From assembly GCA_012512505.1 (NCBI GenBank), contig JAAZEB010000384.1:1-34626 (forward strand): a stretch of DNA of 34,626 nt, read 5' to 3'. This document shows, piece after piece, positions 25,066 through 33,083 of the stretch; the first letter of the stretch is position 1; each line of letters starts with the position of its first letter. The position numbers and the translations under genes were made by a program. The DNA comes from Armatimonadota bacterium. Its GTDB lineage: Bacteria > Armatimonadota > JAAZEB01. The notes beneath the pieces are model-generated. The model saw only the letters and a program-made list of their open reading frames with translations, made no database searches and had not been told where the DNA came from.

Positions 25066-26153
25066 TGAACCTGAACCAGATTGGGGCCGTCGTGCTTGCC
25101 ACGCCGGTTTTCCGGGCGTTGAAGCAGGCCTACCCGCAGGCGCACGTGGCCACCCTGGTTCGTGACAGCATGGTCCCGCTCCTCGACGGAAACCCCTACC
25201 TGGATCAAGTGATCGCCTGGAACCTGCGCTGGCCGCTGCGCCGGCGCTGGGACGTGGTGCGCGCGCTGCGCCGCCAGCGCTTCGACGTGGCGATCAACCT
25301 CTCGCACTCGCTGGAGCGCTGCCTGCTCACCTGGCTGAGCGGCGCGCCGGTGCGCGTTGGCTTTGATACCACCGAGGCGCCGTTCCTGCAGACGCAGCGG
25401 GTGAAGGAGCAGACGGGCGCCTACCATGCCACCGAACGCAACCTCGATCTGGTGCGGGCGCTCGGCATCCAGGCCGATGGCGAGGAGGGCTTCCGCCTCT
25501 ACGTGAGTGAGGCGGAACGCCGCTGGTTGGACGAGTGGACCCGGCGCGTCGGCCTGCCGGAGGACGCCACGCTGATCGGGCTGAACCCTGGGGCCTCCAA
25601 TCCGCTCAACCGCTGGTCGGTCGAGGCGTTTGCCCGGCTGGGGGATCTGCTCGTCGAGCGCGGCTACCAGGTGATCGTGCTCGGGGGGCCGATGGACGCG
25701 GCCGACGGGGAGGCGATTGCCAGCGGCATGCGCCACCCGGCACTGCGAGGCACCGGGCAGTTCAACCTGCGTGAGCTGAGTGCCCTCCTCACCCGCGTGG
25801 CGGTGTTGGTGACGGCGGACACCGGCCCGATGCACATGGCGGTGGCCCTGCGCACCCCGGTGGTGGCGCTGTTCGGGCCGGCCGACCCGCGTTGGACCGG
25901 CCCTTACTGCGGCCCCCGCACGGTGATCCAGAAAGAGGAGCTGGAGTGCATCCGCTGCCTGAAGAAGCACTGCCCCATCGACCGTGAGTGCCTGAAGCGG
26001 ATCACCCCGGAAGAGGTGTTGGCCGCCGTCGAGGCGCATGTCGCCCAGCGCCGGTTGGCCCCCCCCGGCCCCCCCGAGATCGGGGGGGAGAGTGTGGCCC
26101 GCTCCAATAATACCCCCCCGGCATCGGGGGGGAAGGGGGGGGCCCCGCGATGA
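25041..26153 (+). CDS. Glycosyltransferase family 9 (heptosyltransferase II-like) with repeat-encoded tail
   Basis: This is a 370-residue second GT9 member. ILVMNLNQIGAVVLATPVFRAL is the N-terminal signature, but the usual GDVL aspartate is replaced by Ala (IGAVVL), so catalysis or substrate use may differ. The C-terminal part has GLNPGASNPLNRWSVEAFA, VTADTGPMHMAVALRTPVVALFGPADP (in pieces) and a Cys-rich end, CIRCLKKHCPIDRECL, typical of heptosyltransferase II relatives. The last 30 or so residues (APPGPPEIGG...TPPASGGKGGAPR) come from an 88-bp palindromic repeat and are not part of the family. I chose ATG 25041 because GGGA precedes it and the family begins here; 25029 and 24999 are alternatives. 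The stop overlaps the next start as ATGA. Confidence 0.87.
   Translation: MPLERILVMNLNQIGAVVLATPVFRALKQAYPQAHVATLVRDSMVPLLDGNPYLDQVIAWNLRWPLRRRWDVVRALRRQRFDVAINLSHSLERCLLTWLSGAPVRVGFDTTEAPFLQTQRVKEQTGAYHATERNLDLVRALGIQADGEEGFRLYVSEAERRWLDEWTRRVGLPEDATLIGLNPGASNPLNRWSVEAFARLGDLLVERGYQVIVLGGPMDAADGEAIASGMRHPALRGTGQFNLRELSALLTRVAVLVTADTGPMHMAVALRTPVVALFGPADPRWTGPYCGPRTVIQKEELECIRCLKKHCPIDRECLKRITPEEVLAAVEAHVAQRRLAPPGPPEIGGESVARSNNTPPASGGKGGAPR
26057..26144. repeat. Family C palindromic repeat, 88 bp, at the 3' end of a GT9 gene
   Basis: Two hairpins (CCCCCCCGA-GA-TCGGGGGGG and CCCCCCCG-GCAT-CGGGGGGG) are enclosed by the outer arms GGCCCCCCCC (26057-26066) and GGGGGGGGCC (26135-26144). It is read in frame as the GT9 tail. 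Its final G-runs sit 5 bases before the next gene's ATG and may serve as that gene's ribosome site. Confidence 0.9.
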
Positions 26154-27271
26154 GCGTGCCGAGCGTGCTGCACGTTCACCCAACGATTGGCATCGGGGGG
26201 GTGGAGAGCTACCTGGTGCGGTTGACACGCGAGCAGATCCGGCGGGGGCAGCGCGTCGGCCTGCTCAGCGCGGGGGGCGCCTTTGAGGAGTTGTTCGCCG
26301 CCGCGGGGGTCGAGTTGGTGAAGATCCGGCCGCTGCCGGAGAACCTGCCACAGGCGATTGCCCAGGTGCGCCCGCTCGGCTTCGAGCTGATCCACGCGCA
26401 CAACTACAAGGCGGCGCGCTTCGGCCGGCGTCTGGCCGATGCCCTGGGCTGCGCCTACCTGATGAGCGTGCATGGCCCGCGCCCAACCTGGAAGCGCCTG
26501 ATCTTTCGCGACTGGAGCCGGTGGGTGGTGGCGATGAGCGAGGGAGACCGCGACAACATCACCGCTTTCGGCGGGATCGCACCGTCGCGCGTGATCCTCA
26601 GCTTCTACGGGATCGATAGCGACCGCTTCCACCCCGGCCTGGAGACGGCGGCGCTGCGCGAGGAGCTAGAGCTCTCGCCGACGGCGCTGCCGCTGGTGGC
26701 GGTGAGCCGGTTTGCCAACCAGAAGGCAGACATCGCCCTGGCGCTGGTGGAGGCGCTGCCGGCGCTGGTGGCACAGGTGCCGGAGGCGGTGGTCCTGCTA
26801 GTGGGCGAGGGGCCGGACGAGGAGCGGCTGCGCGCCGGGATCGAGCGGGTGAACCGCCAGCTTGGCCGGCGCGCGGCGGTGATGGTAGGTCCCCGCCGCG
26901 ACGTGGAGCGCCTGATGAACCTGGCGGCGGTGGTGGTGGCGACGGCGAACACGGCGCTGGAGGCGCTGGCGTGCGGCACGCCGACGCTGGCCGTCGGGCG
27001 GCGGGGCTACTTCGGGCCGGTGGGGCGCGAGAACCTGGAGGCGGCGCGCGCCACCTGCTTTGCCGATCACGGCCGGATGCTGCCTCTGCCCACGACGGAG
27101 CTCCTTGCGCGCGAGGTGGGCCGGGTGTTGGCGCGGCTGCCGGAGGCGCGCGAAGAGGCGCAGGCCCTGGCGGCGGTGGTGGCCGAGCGTTACACCGTGC
27201 CGCGCATGGCAGAGCAGATCGAGGCGGCCTACGAGCGAGTGGTGAGGAACGGGCGGAGCCCGGGCCGATGA
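26150..27271 (+). CDS. GT4-type glycosyltransferase
   Basis: This is a 373-residue GT-B protein. The N-terminal half has VLHVHPTIGIGGVESYLVRL (in part GGVE, the acceptor-side glycine loop) and LIHAHNYKAARFGRRLA; the linker YGIDSDRFHPG is the classic GT4 sequence. The C-terminal donor domain has VAVSRFANQKA, VLLVGEGPDEERL, and NLAAVVVATANTALEALACGTPTLAVGRRG (short pieces), where the common E-x7-E site is reduced: TALEALACGTP keeps the second Glu. The ATG overlaps the previous stop (ATGA), and the stop overlaps the following start in the same way, so three genes are translationally coupled. A role in adding a hexose or similar sugar to a lipid-linked glycan is inferred. Confidence 0.88.
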   Translation: MSVPSVLHVHPTIGIGGVESYLVRLTREQIRRGQRVGLLSAGGAFEELFAAAGVELVKIRPLPENLPQAIAQVRPLGFELIHAHNYKAARFGRRLADALGCAYLMSVHGPRPTWKRLIFRDWSRWVVAMSEGDRDNITAFGGIAPSRVILSFYGIDSDRFHPGLETAALREELELSPTALPLVAVSRFANQKADIALALVEALPALVAQVPEAVVLLVGEGPDEERLRAGIERVNRQLGRRAAVMVGPRRDVERLMNLAAVVVATANTALEALACGTPTLAVGRRGYFGPVGRENLEAARATCFADHGRMLPLPTTELLAREVGRVLARLPEAREEAQALAAVVAERYTVPRMAEQIEAAYERVVRNGRSPGR

Positions 27272-28407
27272 GGTTGATGCAGTGGAACGGCGCCCGGGGA
27301 TGGGCCGGCGCCGAGGTGCGCCTGGTGGAAGCCTGCCGGCGGCTGCGCGAGCGTGGTCACTACGTGGTGGGGGTGGCCCGCGCCGGGGCCCCTTTACTGC
27401 AGCACCTGCGGGCGGCGGGGCTGCCCGCGTTTGGCACGGCGGCCCATGGTGCCGCCGACCTGCCTCGCATCGCGCGGGCCGCCTGGCTGGCTCGCCGCCA
27501 GCGGGTAGACCTCATCCACGCCCACGCCGGCCGCGACTACGTGCCGGCTGTGCTGGCCGCCCGGCTGGCAAACCGCCCGCTGGTGCTACACCGGCACCTC
27601 GCGGGGCCATTGCGACCGCTCAGCCGCTGCTTCGTTCGCCAGGCAGCCGCGGTGATCGCTGTCTCTAACCCCGTGCGGGAGGCACTGCTGCGTGACGACC
27701 GAATCCCAGCCGCCCGGGTGCACCGGATCCCGATGCTGGCAGACCTGGAGCGCACGTGCTGCGCGCCGGCGGCCGGGCAGCGCGTGCGGGCAGAGCTGAC
27801 GGCAGGCGACAGGCCGCTGGTGGTGAGCGTGGGGCACCTGCACGCCAGCAAGGGGCACGCCGAGCTAATCCGGGCGGTGGGGCTGCTGCGGGCCGCCGGC
27901 CAGGAGTTGGTGCTGGCGATTGCCGGTGAGGGCCGGGAGCGGGAGACGTTGGCACGGCTTATCGAGGCGAACGGCCTGCAAGGGTGTGTGCGCCTCCTGG
28001 GCGCGCGGGAGGATGTGTCGGCGCTGCTGGCCGCCTGCGACTGCTTTGCGCTCCTCTCTTGGGAAGACCCGTTTCCGGGCGCCGTGCTGGAGGCGATGGC
28101 GGCGGGCAAGCCGGTGGTGGCGTGCGCGGCGGGAGGCGTGCCGGAGATGGTGCGACACGAGGAGACGGGGCTGCTGGTGGCACCGCGCTCGCCGGAGGCC
28201 GCGGCGGCGGCGCTGCAACGCCTGCTGGCCGATGCCGGGCTGCGACAACGCCTGGGCGAGGCGGCCGCCGACCAGGCCCGCCGCGAGTTCCACTTCGACC
28301 GCATGCTGGAGGCCTGGGAGTGCCTCTATGCCGACGTGCTGGCTGCCGCCCAGGAGGGGCGCCGGCGTGGTGCCGCGGGGGTGGGAACGGCCGGAAGCGA
28401 ACGGTGA
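27268..28407 (+). CDS. GT4-type glycosyltransferase
   Basis: This is a 379-residue GT-B protein. The N-terminal domain has RGWAGAEVRLVEACRRLRERGH and LIHAHAGRDYVPAVLAARLA; the linker region includes VIAVSNPVREALL. The donor-binding domain is textbook GT4: VVSVGHLHASKGHAELIRAV, LVLAIAGEGRERETL, LLGAREDVSALLAACDCFAL, then SWEDPFPGAVLEAMAAGKPV, with the E-x7-E pair (Glu in WEDPFPGAVLE), and AGGVPEMVRHEETGLLV. The ATG lies within the ATGA overlap with the preceding gene. The tail after about residue 365 is Gly/Arg-rich. Specific donor and acceptor are not evident. Confidence 0.9.
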   Translation: MRLMQWNGARGWAGAEVRLVEACRRLRERGHYVVGVARAGAPLLQHLRAAGLPAFGTAAHGAADLPRIARAAWLARRQRVDLIHAHAGRDYVPAVLAARLANRPLVLHRHLAGPLRPLSRCFVRQAAAVIAVSNPVREALLRDDRIPAARVHRIPMLADLERTCCAPAAGQRVRAELTAGDRPLVVSVGHLHASKGHAELIRAVGLLRAAGQELVLAIAGEGRERETLARLIEANGLQGCVRLLGAREDVSALLAACDCFALLSWEDPFPGAVLEAMAAGKPVVACAAGGVPEMVRHEETGLLVAPRSPEAAAAALQRLLADAGLRQRLGEAAADQARREFHFDRMLEAWECLYADVLAAAQEGRRRGAAGVGTAGSER

Positions 28408-28461
28408 TGGGTGGGCACCGGGGTGCCTTCTCTCGGCTGCGGCGCGTTTTGGGAGGTGGCG

Positions 28462-29661
28462 ATGGGCGCGGGCGCCGGTGAGCCGCTGCGGGTGCTGTTT
28501 CTGCTCCCGCACGTCGCGCGGATCGTCGTGGGCGGCGGCGAGATCCTGGTCTACCGCCTGGGAGAGCAGTTGCGCCGCCTGGGCGTGGTCTCGGCCGACC
28601 GCCTGGTGAACTACGATGCCCCGAAGCCGGACCTGGTCCACTTCTTCACCGCCTGGTGCGGCGACGAGTATTACCGCGCCCTCAAGGAGGTACGCGCCCT
28701 CGGGATCCCCTACGTGGTGTCGCCGGTGTTTGGGTTTCGAGGCAGCCGGCTGCGGCGCTGGAAGCAGCGCCTGCAGATCGAGCTGGGCCGCCGGGGGCTG
28801 ACGCGGCGGGAACGCTGGGGGATCGTCGCCCGGATGCTCGATGGAGCACGGGCCGTGTTGGCGATCTCGGCGCTGGAGGTCGGCCCGCTGCGAGAGTTCT
28901 TCCCCTTTCTACCGCCCGACAAAGTGCGGGCGATCCCGCTGGGCGCCCCGGAGGAGATCGCCGATGCCGATCCGGATGCCTTCCGCGGCGCCTACGGCGT
29001 GACGGGCGACTTCGTGGTGAGCGTGGCGCGGCTCGAACCCCACAAGAACCAGCTTGCCCTCATCCGGGCGCTGAAGGGATCGGGCCGGCAGTTGGTCCTC
29101 ATCGGCTCGCCCCGGCACAACCCGGACTACGCCGCCCAGTGCCGCGCGGAGGCCGACGCGACGGTGCGCTTCATTGACCGCCTGCCGGAGCCACTGCTGT
29201 GGAGCGCCTACGCGGGGGCGCGGGTGTTCGCGCTGCCGTCTCACTACGAGGTGTTCGGGCTGGCGGCGTTGGAAGCGGCCGCCGGGGGTGCGCGGGTGGT
29301 GTGCGCGCGGGAGAGCGGCGTGCGCGAGTGTTTGGGCGAGCGCGCGCTCTACGTGGCGCCGGACTCCGTGGCGGACATCCGGGCGAAGGTGGAGGCCGCG
29401 TGGCAGAACCCGACAGACCGGGCGGAGCAGCAGCGCTTTGTGCTGGGGGAGTACTCCTGGCGCCGGGTAGCCGAGCGTTTCCTGGCGGTCTACCGCGAGT
29501 GCGTGCAGGGCGGCCCCCCCAACCCCCCCGAACTCGGGGGGGCTTGGATGGTTGGCTCCCCCAACCCCTCCGAAGTCGGGGGGGCCAACCTGGAGAGCCA
29601 GGAGCGTGCCCATGACCTGCCCGGCCTGTGGCGCGGCGGCGGTTCGCGCGGTGTACCGTGA
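28462..29661 (+). CDS. GT4-type glycosyltransferase with repeat-extended C-terminus
   Basis: This is a 399-residue GT-B protein starting at the ATG after GGGAGGTGG; an in-frame ATG at 28411 lacks support. Visible parts are LRVLFLLPHVARIVVGGGEILVY, FGFRGSRL, IPLGAPEEIADADPDAFRGAYG, and the donor domain VVSVARLEPHKNQLALIRAL, LVLIGSPRHNPDY, VFALPSHYEVFGLAALEAAA (E-x7-E), CARESGVREC. The native family fold ends near residue 352 (VAERFLAVYREC). The last 47 residues come from a palindromic repeat (PPNPPELGG, SPNPSEVGG) and then from sequence that overlaps the first 50 bases of the methyltransferase gene in a different frame. The extension is therefore recent in appearance and probably dispensable. 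Confidence 0.86.
   Translation: MGAGAGEPLRVLFLLPHVARIVVGGGEILVYRLGEQLRRLGVVSADRLVNYDAPKPDLVHFFTAWCGDEYYRALKEVRALGIPYVVSPVFGFRGSRLRRWKQRLQIELGRRGLTRRERWGIVARMLDGARAVLAISALEVGPLREFFPFLPPDKVRAIPLGAPEEIADADPDAFRGAYGVTGDFVVSVARLEPHKNQLALIRALKGSGRQLVLIGSPRHNPDYAAQCRAEADATVRFIDRLPEPLLWSAYAGARVFALPSHYEVFGLAALEAAAGGARVVCARESGVRECLGERALYVAPDSVADIRAKVEAAWQNPTDRAEQQRFVLGEYSWRRVAERFLAVYRECVQGGPPNPPELGGAWMVGSPNPSEVGGANLESQERAHDLPGLWRGGGSRGVP
29512..29586. repeat. Family C palindromic repeat, 75 bp, at the 3' end of a GT4 gene
   Basis: The element contains two hairpins, CCCCCCCGA-AC-TCGGGGGGG and CCCCTCCGA-AG-TCGGGGGGG (one G-T pair), between GGCCCCCCC and GGGGGGGCC arms. It encodes PPNPPELGG and SPNPSEVGG in the glycosyltransferase frame and lies 25 bp before the next gene's start. 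Confidence 0.9.
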
Positions 29662-30487
29662 CCGATGGCCCACCGGGTTCGAGAAGCGGATCCATCGCTG
29701 CGGCGCGTGCGGGCTGGCGTTTGTGGCCCCGATGCCCACGGCCGCGGCGCTGGCGGCGCTCTACGACGACCGCCGCTACTTCGCCCGGGAGGCGCCGGGG
29801 GAGATCGGCTACGCCCACTACGATCCCCCGCTGCGGTGGTTCTGCGACCTGCTGGACCAACTGGAGCGTCTCGGCGCCCGCGGCTCGCTGCTGGATGTGG
29901 GGCCGGCCACCGGCGCGTTCCTGCGCCTGGCCCAGCAGCGTGGCTTCCAGGTATCCGGGATCGAGCCGAGCGAGTGGGCGGCGCAGCAGGCGCGCGCGGC
30001 GGGCCTGAACGTGCGCGCGGGCCTCTTCGAGGATCTGGCGCCCGCCGAGGCGCCGGCGTGCTTCGACGTGGTGGCGATGTCGCACGTGATCGAGCACTTC
30101 CGCGCACCAGACGCTGTGCTGGCGGAGTGCGCCCGCCTGCTGCGCCCCGGGGGCGTGCTGGTGATCTGGACCATCAACTATGCCGCGCCGATGTGGCGCG
30201 ACCCCAAGCGCACCTACGGCAGCGAGGGGCGCGAGCACCTCTTCTACTTCACCCCTGAGAGCTTGCGGCGGATGGTGGCGCGGGCCGGCCTGGTCGTGCG
30301 CCGCTGCTTCACCCAGCCGTGCCCCACGCCGCGAGGGTGGGCGGCGGCAGAGCGCTTCCAGGGCCGCGTGCCGGCAGCCGGGAAGCTGGCCGGCCGCTGG
30401 TTCACCTGGATCTACCAGGGGATCCTCCGCAGTGCCTTCCGCCCCCTGCGCTGGAGCGACCTCATCCTGCTGGCCTCCAAGCGGTAA
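29612..30487 (+). CDS. Class I SAM-dependent methyltransferase with N-terminal zinc ribbon
   Basis: This is a 291-residue protein. The start is at ATG 29612 after CAGGAG; longer in-frame starts would translate the repeat. The N-terminus holds two cysteine pairs, CPAC (3-6) and CGAC (about 30-33), a small zinc ribbon often seen in glycan-cluster methyltransferases. The methyltransferase domain follows: LLDVGPATGAFLRLAQQRG (motif I), VSGIEPSEWAAQQAR, FDVVAMSHVIEHFRAPDAVL and RLLRPGGVLVIWTIN. A region with HLFYFTPESLRRMVARAG is the usual end of Methyltransf_23-type proteins. In a surface-glycan cluster such enzymes methylate sugars or cap a chain end; the target here is unknown. Confidence 0.88.
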   Translation: MTCPACGAAAVRAVYRDRWPTGFEKRIHRCGACGLAFVAPMPTAAALAALYDDRRYFAREAPGEIGYAHYDPPLRWFCDLLDQLERLGARGSLLDVGPATGAFLRLAQQRGFQVSGIEPSEWAAQQARAAGLNVRAGLFEDLAPAEAPACFDVVAMSHVIEHFRAPDAVLAECARLLRPGGVLVIWTINYAAPMWRDPKRTYGSEGREHLFYFTPESLRRMVARAGLVVRRCFTQPCPTPRGWAAAERFQGRVPAAGKLAGRWFTWIYQGILRSAFRPLRWSDLILLASKR

Positions 30488-30587
30488 TCCTGCTGCCGCC
30501 GCGCAAGGCGGCATCCCACCCCTCCAGCACCCTTGGGAACCGGCGCGGGCCGGGGCGGGTTTATGCAGGCGTGAGGAGGGAAGGCCG

Positions 30588-31358
30588 ATGGCAACACCAC
30601 TGACGCCAGAGCAGCTTGCCGCCTACGAGCGCGACGGGTTCCTCCTGGTGGAGGAGTTGGTCTCTCCGGCGGAGCTGGAGGGGCTGCGGGAGCGGCTGTG
30701 GGAGTACACCCATGGGGGCCGACCTCTGGGTGGCCTGCGGGTGCAGATTGAGCCGCGTGTGGAACGGGGTGAACTGGCGGTAGCCCATCCGGGCGATGGG
30801 ATCCGCAAGATCGACTTCCTGGTGCAGGAGGACGACCGCTTTCGGGTGCTGGGGCTGAACGAGCGCATCGTGGCGGTGGTCGCGCAGATCCTGGGGCCGG
30901 ACATCAAGCTGTTCCGCAACTCGCTGCTGCTGAAACCGCCGGCGGTGGGCTCTGCCAAAGGGTGGCACCAGGACTCGCCCTACTGGCCAATCGAGCCGAT
31001 GGCGCTTTGTTCGTGCTGGTTCCCGCTGGATGATGCCACCCTGGAGAACGGGTGCATGGTGGTGATCCCTGGCGGGCACCGGGCCGGGCCGCTGCCGCAC
31101 GTTAGCGCGACCGACGACTACGTGATCGAACCGGGGTACTACGATCCGGCGCAGGGGGTGGCCGTGCCGATGCGCGCCGGCAGCGGGCTGTTCTTCCACT
31201 CGCTGCTGCCGCACTACACGGCGCCCAACCGCTCGGACCGCTGGCGGCGGGCAATCGCGCTCTCCTACATGTCCGCGCGCTCGCGCTACACCGGCGAGGG
31301 GGAAAGCCCGGTCTACTTCCCGGTGTGCGGCGCCACCTACCCGGGGTGTGTGCGCTGA
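30588..31358 (+). CDS. Phytanoyl-CoA dioxygenase (PhyH)-family Fe(II)/2-oxoglutarate oxygenase
   Basis: This is a 256-residue protein of normal family length. The N-terminus has the typical LTPEQLAAYERDGFLLVEELVS (short parts) helix-turn. The iron triad is visible: His127-x-Asp129 in GWHQDSPYW and the distal His209 in LPHYTAPNRSDRWRRAI, with Arg220 as the likely 2-oxoglutarate salt-bridge residue. WFPLDDATLENGCMVVIPGGHR is also typical. The ATG follows GAGGAGGGAAGG. Bacterial PhyH proteins hydroxylate or epimerise many small molecules; placed after the glycan cluster it may act on a sugar or lipid, but this is only context. No transporter or partner gene adjoins it. Confidence 0.9.
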   Translation: MATPLTPEQLAAYERDGFLLVEELVSPAELEGLRERLWEYTHGGRPLGGLRVQIEPRVERGELAVAHPGDGIRKIDFLVQEDDRFRVLGLNERIVAVVAQILGPDIKLFRNSLLLKPPAVGSAKGWHQDSPYWPIEPMALCSCWFPLDDATLENGCMVVIPGGHRAGPLPHVSATDDYVIEPGYYDPAQGVAVPMRAGSGLFFHSLLPHYTAPNRSDRWRRAIALSYMSARSRYTGEGESPVYFPVCGATYPGCVR

Positions 31359-31497
31359 AACCCGCGGGTGTCCCGATCGTTCTGGGTATTTGGCGGAGAC
31401 GTCTCCTACCCCGAGCGCCTGGGGCCGGGGGCGTCTTCGCCGCTAGGCAGACCATGAATTGCCGAGCTGAGAGCGGCTGTCAGGCAGACCCTTGGCG

Positions 31498-31526
31498 TTG
31501 ACGGGGCGGAGCGCGTGTGGTACCAT
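31498..31526 (+). promoter_or_regulatory. Candidate sigma-70 promoter of rimO
   Basis: TTGACG (31498-31503) and TACCAT (31521-31526) are separated by 17 bp, with TGG just before the -10 hexamer (extended -10). Transcription would start near 31533, giving a leader of about 50 nt. Confidence 0.6.
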
Positions 31527-31584
31527 GGAGGCCCGCGGGGGATCTCCCGCGCGATTTACGGTGGAGTACAAGGATAGGGGTGAT

Positions 31585-32922
31585 ATGGGGGAAGGGGCGC
31601 GCGTAGCGATTGTCAACCTGGGGTGCCCGAAGAACCAGGTGGATGCGGAGGTGATGCTGGGCCTGCTGCAGCGGGAGGGGCTGGCAATCAGCGGGGATCC
31701 GGCGGCGGCCGACGTCATCATCGTCAACACCTGCGGCTTCATTGCCGACGCCAAGGAGGAGTCGGTGAACGCGCTGCTGGAGGCGGTGCGCTTGAAGCGC
31801 GAGGGGAAGGCCGCGAAGGTAATCGCCGCCGGGTGCCTGGCGCAGCGCTATGCCACCGAGCTGCACGCCGAGATCCCGGAGCTGGATGGGATCGTCGGCA
31901 TCGGCCAGCAAGAGCGGATCGCCGAGGCGGTGCGCGCCGTGCTGGCGGGCGAGGCGATCCACGCTGTCGGGGCGCCGCGCGCCGTGCTGCCCGAGGAGCT
32001 GCCGCGGGTGCTCTCCACGCCCCCATGGACCGCCTACCTCAAGATCGCCGATGGGTGCGACCGCCCCTGCGCCTTCTGCGCCATCCCGGCGATCCGGGGG
32101 AAGATGATCAGCCGGCCGCTGGAGGCAATCGTGGCGGAGGCGCGTGACCTGGCGGCGCGCGGCGTCCGCGAGCTCAACCTCGTCGCGCAGGAAACGAGCC
32201 GCTACGGCCTGGACCGCTACGGCCACAGCCGCCTGGTGGACCTGCTGCGTGCGCTGAGCGCGATTGACGGCATCGAGTGGATTCGACCGCTCTACTACTT
32301 CCCTACCAGCGTCAGCGAGGAGCTGATCGCGCTGATAGCATCCGAGCCGAAGCTGTGCAAGTACATCGACATCCCGCTGCAGCACGTCTCGCGCTCGGTG
32401 CTGCGGCGGATGCGGCGGCCGGGCGATGGCGAGCGTTACCTGGAGCTGATTGCCCGCATCCGGGCGGCCTGCCCCGAGGTAGCCCTGCGCACCGCCTTCA
32501 TCGTCGGCTATCCCGGGGAGACCGAGGCGGACTTCGCCCAGCTCCTCGACTTCGTGAAGGAGGCCCGGCTGGACCGCGTTGGCGCCTTCATCTTCTCGCC
32601 GGAAGAGAACACGCCCGCCGCCTCCCTCCCCAACCGGGTGCCGGCGCGAACGGCGCGTGCCCGCTACGCGCGCCTGATGGCGACGCAGCAGCGGATCTCG
32701 TTGCAGCGCAACCGCGAGTTCGTGGGCAAGCCGATGCGCGTGCTGGTCGAGCAGGTGGCCGAGTCTGGGGAGCGGGTGGGCCGCTCTTATCGCGATGCAC
32801 CGGAGATCGATGGCAGCGTCCGCGTCACCGGCAGCGAGGCACGCCCAGGGGAGTTCGTGGACGTGATGATCACCGCGGCCCAGCCTTACGACCTCATGGG
32901 CGAGGCCCAGCCGTCGCGTTGA
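31585..32922 (+). CDS. rimO: Ribosomal protein S12 methylthiotransferase RimO
   Basis: RimO adds a methylthio group to an aspartate of ribosomal protein S12 using two iron-sulfur clusters. This is a 445-residue protein. The N-terminal UPF0004 domain has Cys14 in NLGCPKNQVDAE, Cys50 in NTCGFIADAKEES and Cys84 in AAGCLAQRY, the ligands of the auxiliary cluster. The radical-SAM cluster ligands are Cys158, Cys162 and Cys165 in DGCDRPCAFCAIP. A TRAM domain forms the C-terminus (about 375-440). The LGCPKNxVDaE and NTCgFI..AkeES forms separate RimO from MiaB and MtaB. The ATG at 31585 follows AGGATAGGGG. The stop codon overlaps the -35 box of the strong promoter that follows. Confidence 0.94.
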   Translation: MGEGARVAIVNLGCPKNQVDAEVMLGLLQREGLAISGDPAAADVIIVNTCGFIADAKEESVNALLEAVRLKREGKAAKVIAAGCLAQRYATELHAEIPELDGIVGIGQQERIAEAVRAVLAGEAIHAVGAPRAVLPEELPRVLSTPPWTAYLKIADGCDRPCAFCAIPAIRGKMISRPLEAIVAEARDLAARGVRELNLVAQETSRYGLDRYGHSRLVDLLRALSAIDGIEWIRPLYYFPTSVSEELIALIASEPKLCKYIDIPLQHVSRSVLRRMRRPGDGERYLELIARIRAACPEVALRTAFIVGYPGETEADFAQLLDFVKEARLDRVGAFIFSPEENTPAASLPNRVPARTARARYARLMATQQRISLQRNREFVGKPMRVLVEQVAESGERVGRSYRDAPEIDGSVRVTGSEARPGEFVDVMITAAQPYDLMGEAQPSR

Positions 32923-32947
32923 CACCCCTGGGGTGGAACGCTATAAT
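32919..32947 (+). promoter_or_regulatory. Full-consensus sigma-70 promoter
   Basis: TTGACA (32919-32924), a 17-bp spacer and TATAAT (32942-32947) form an exact consensus promoter, the best in the window. The -35 box overlaps the rimO stop codon. The start of transcription should be near 32954. The next protein start is about 380 nt downstream. Confidence 0.88.
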
Positions 32948-32951
32948 GCTC

Positions 32952-33083
32952 GCGGGTGCCCGGTACAGACGAAGCACGAGGACCGCGGCGGCGAGGCGCG
33001 CCACCCTGTCGTCGGCAACCTCGTGGGGGAGGCAGGCGACCGGCCGCTGAGGAAGCCTTGCCGCGTCTATCCCGGTGACCCGC
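32952..33083 (+). ncRNA. Candidate structured RNA or leader with long terminal stem
   Basis: Bases 32952-32971 can pair with 33064-33083 over 20 positions with 16 Watson-Crick pairs, bringing the ends of a 132-nt segment together. Inside, 32988-32997 pairs perfectly with 33055-33064 (one G-U), leaving a 16-nt bulge on the 5' side only. The 5' end of this stem coincides with the expected transcription start of the consensus promoter. The frame running through (32933-33343) does not look like protein. I could not match it to 6S, RNase P, SRP or tmRNA by their conserved motifs. It may be an independent small RNA or the 5' leader of the UbiA-family gene. Confidence 0.4.
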
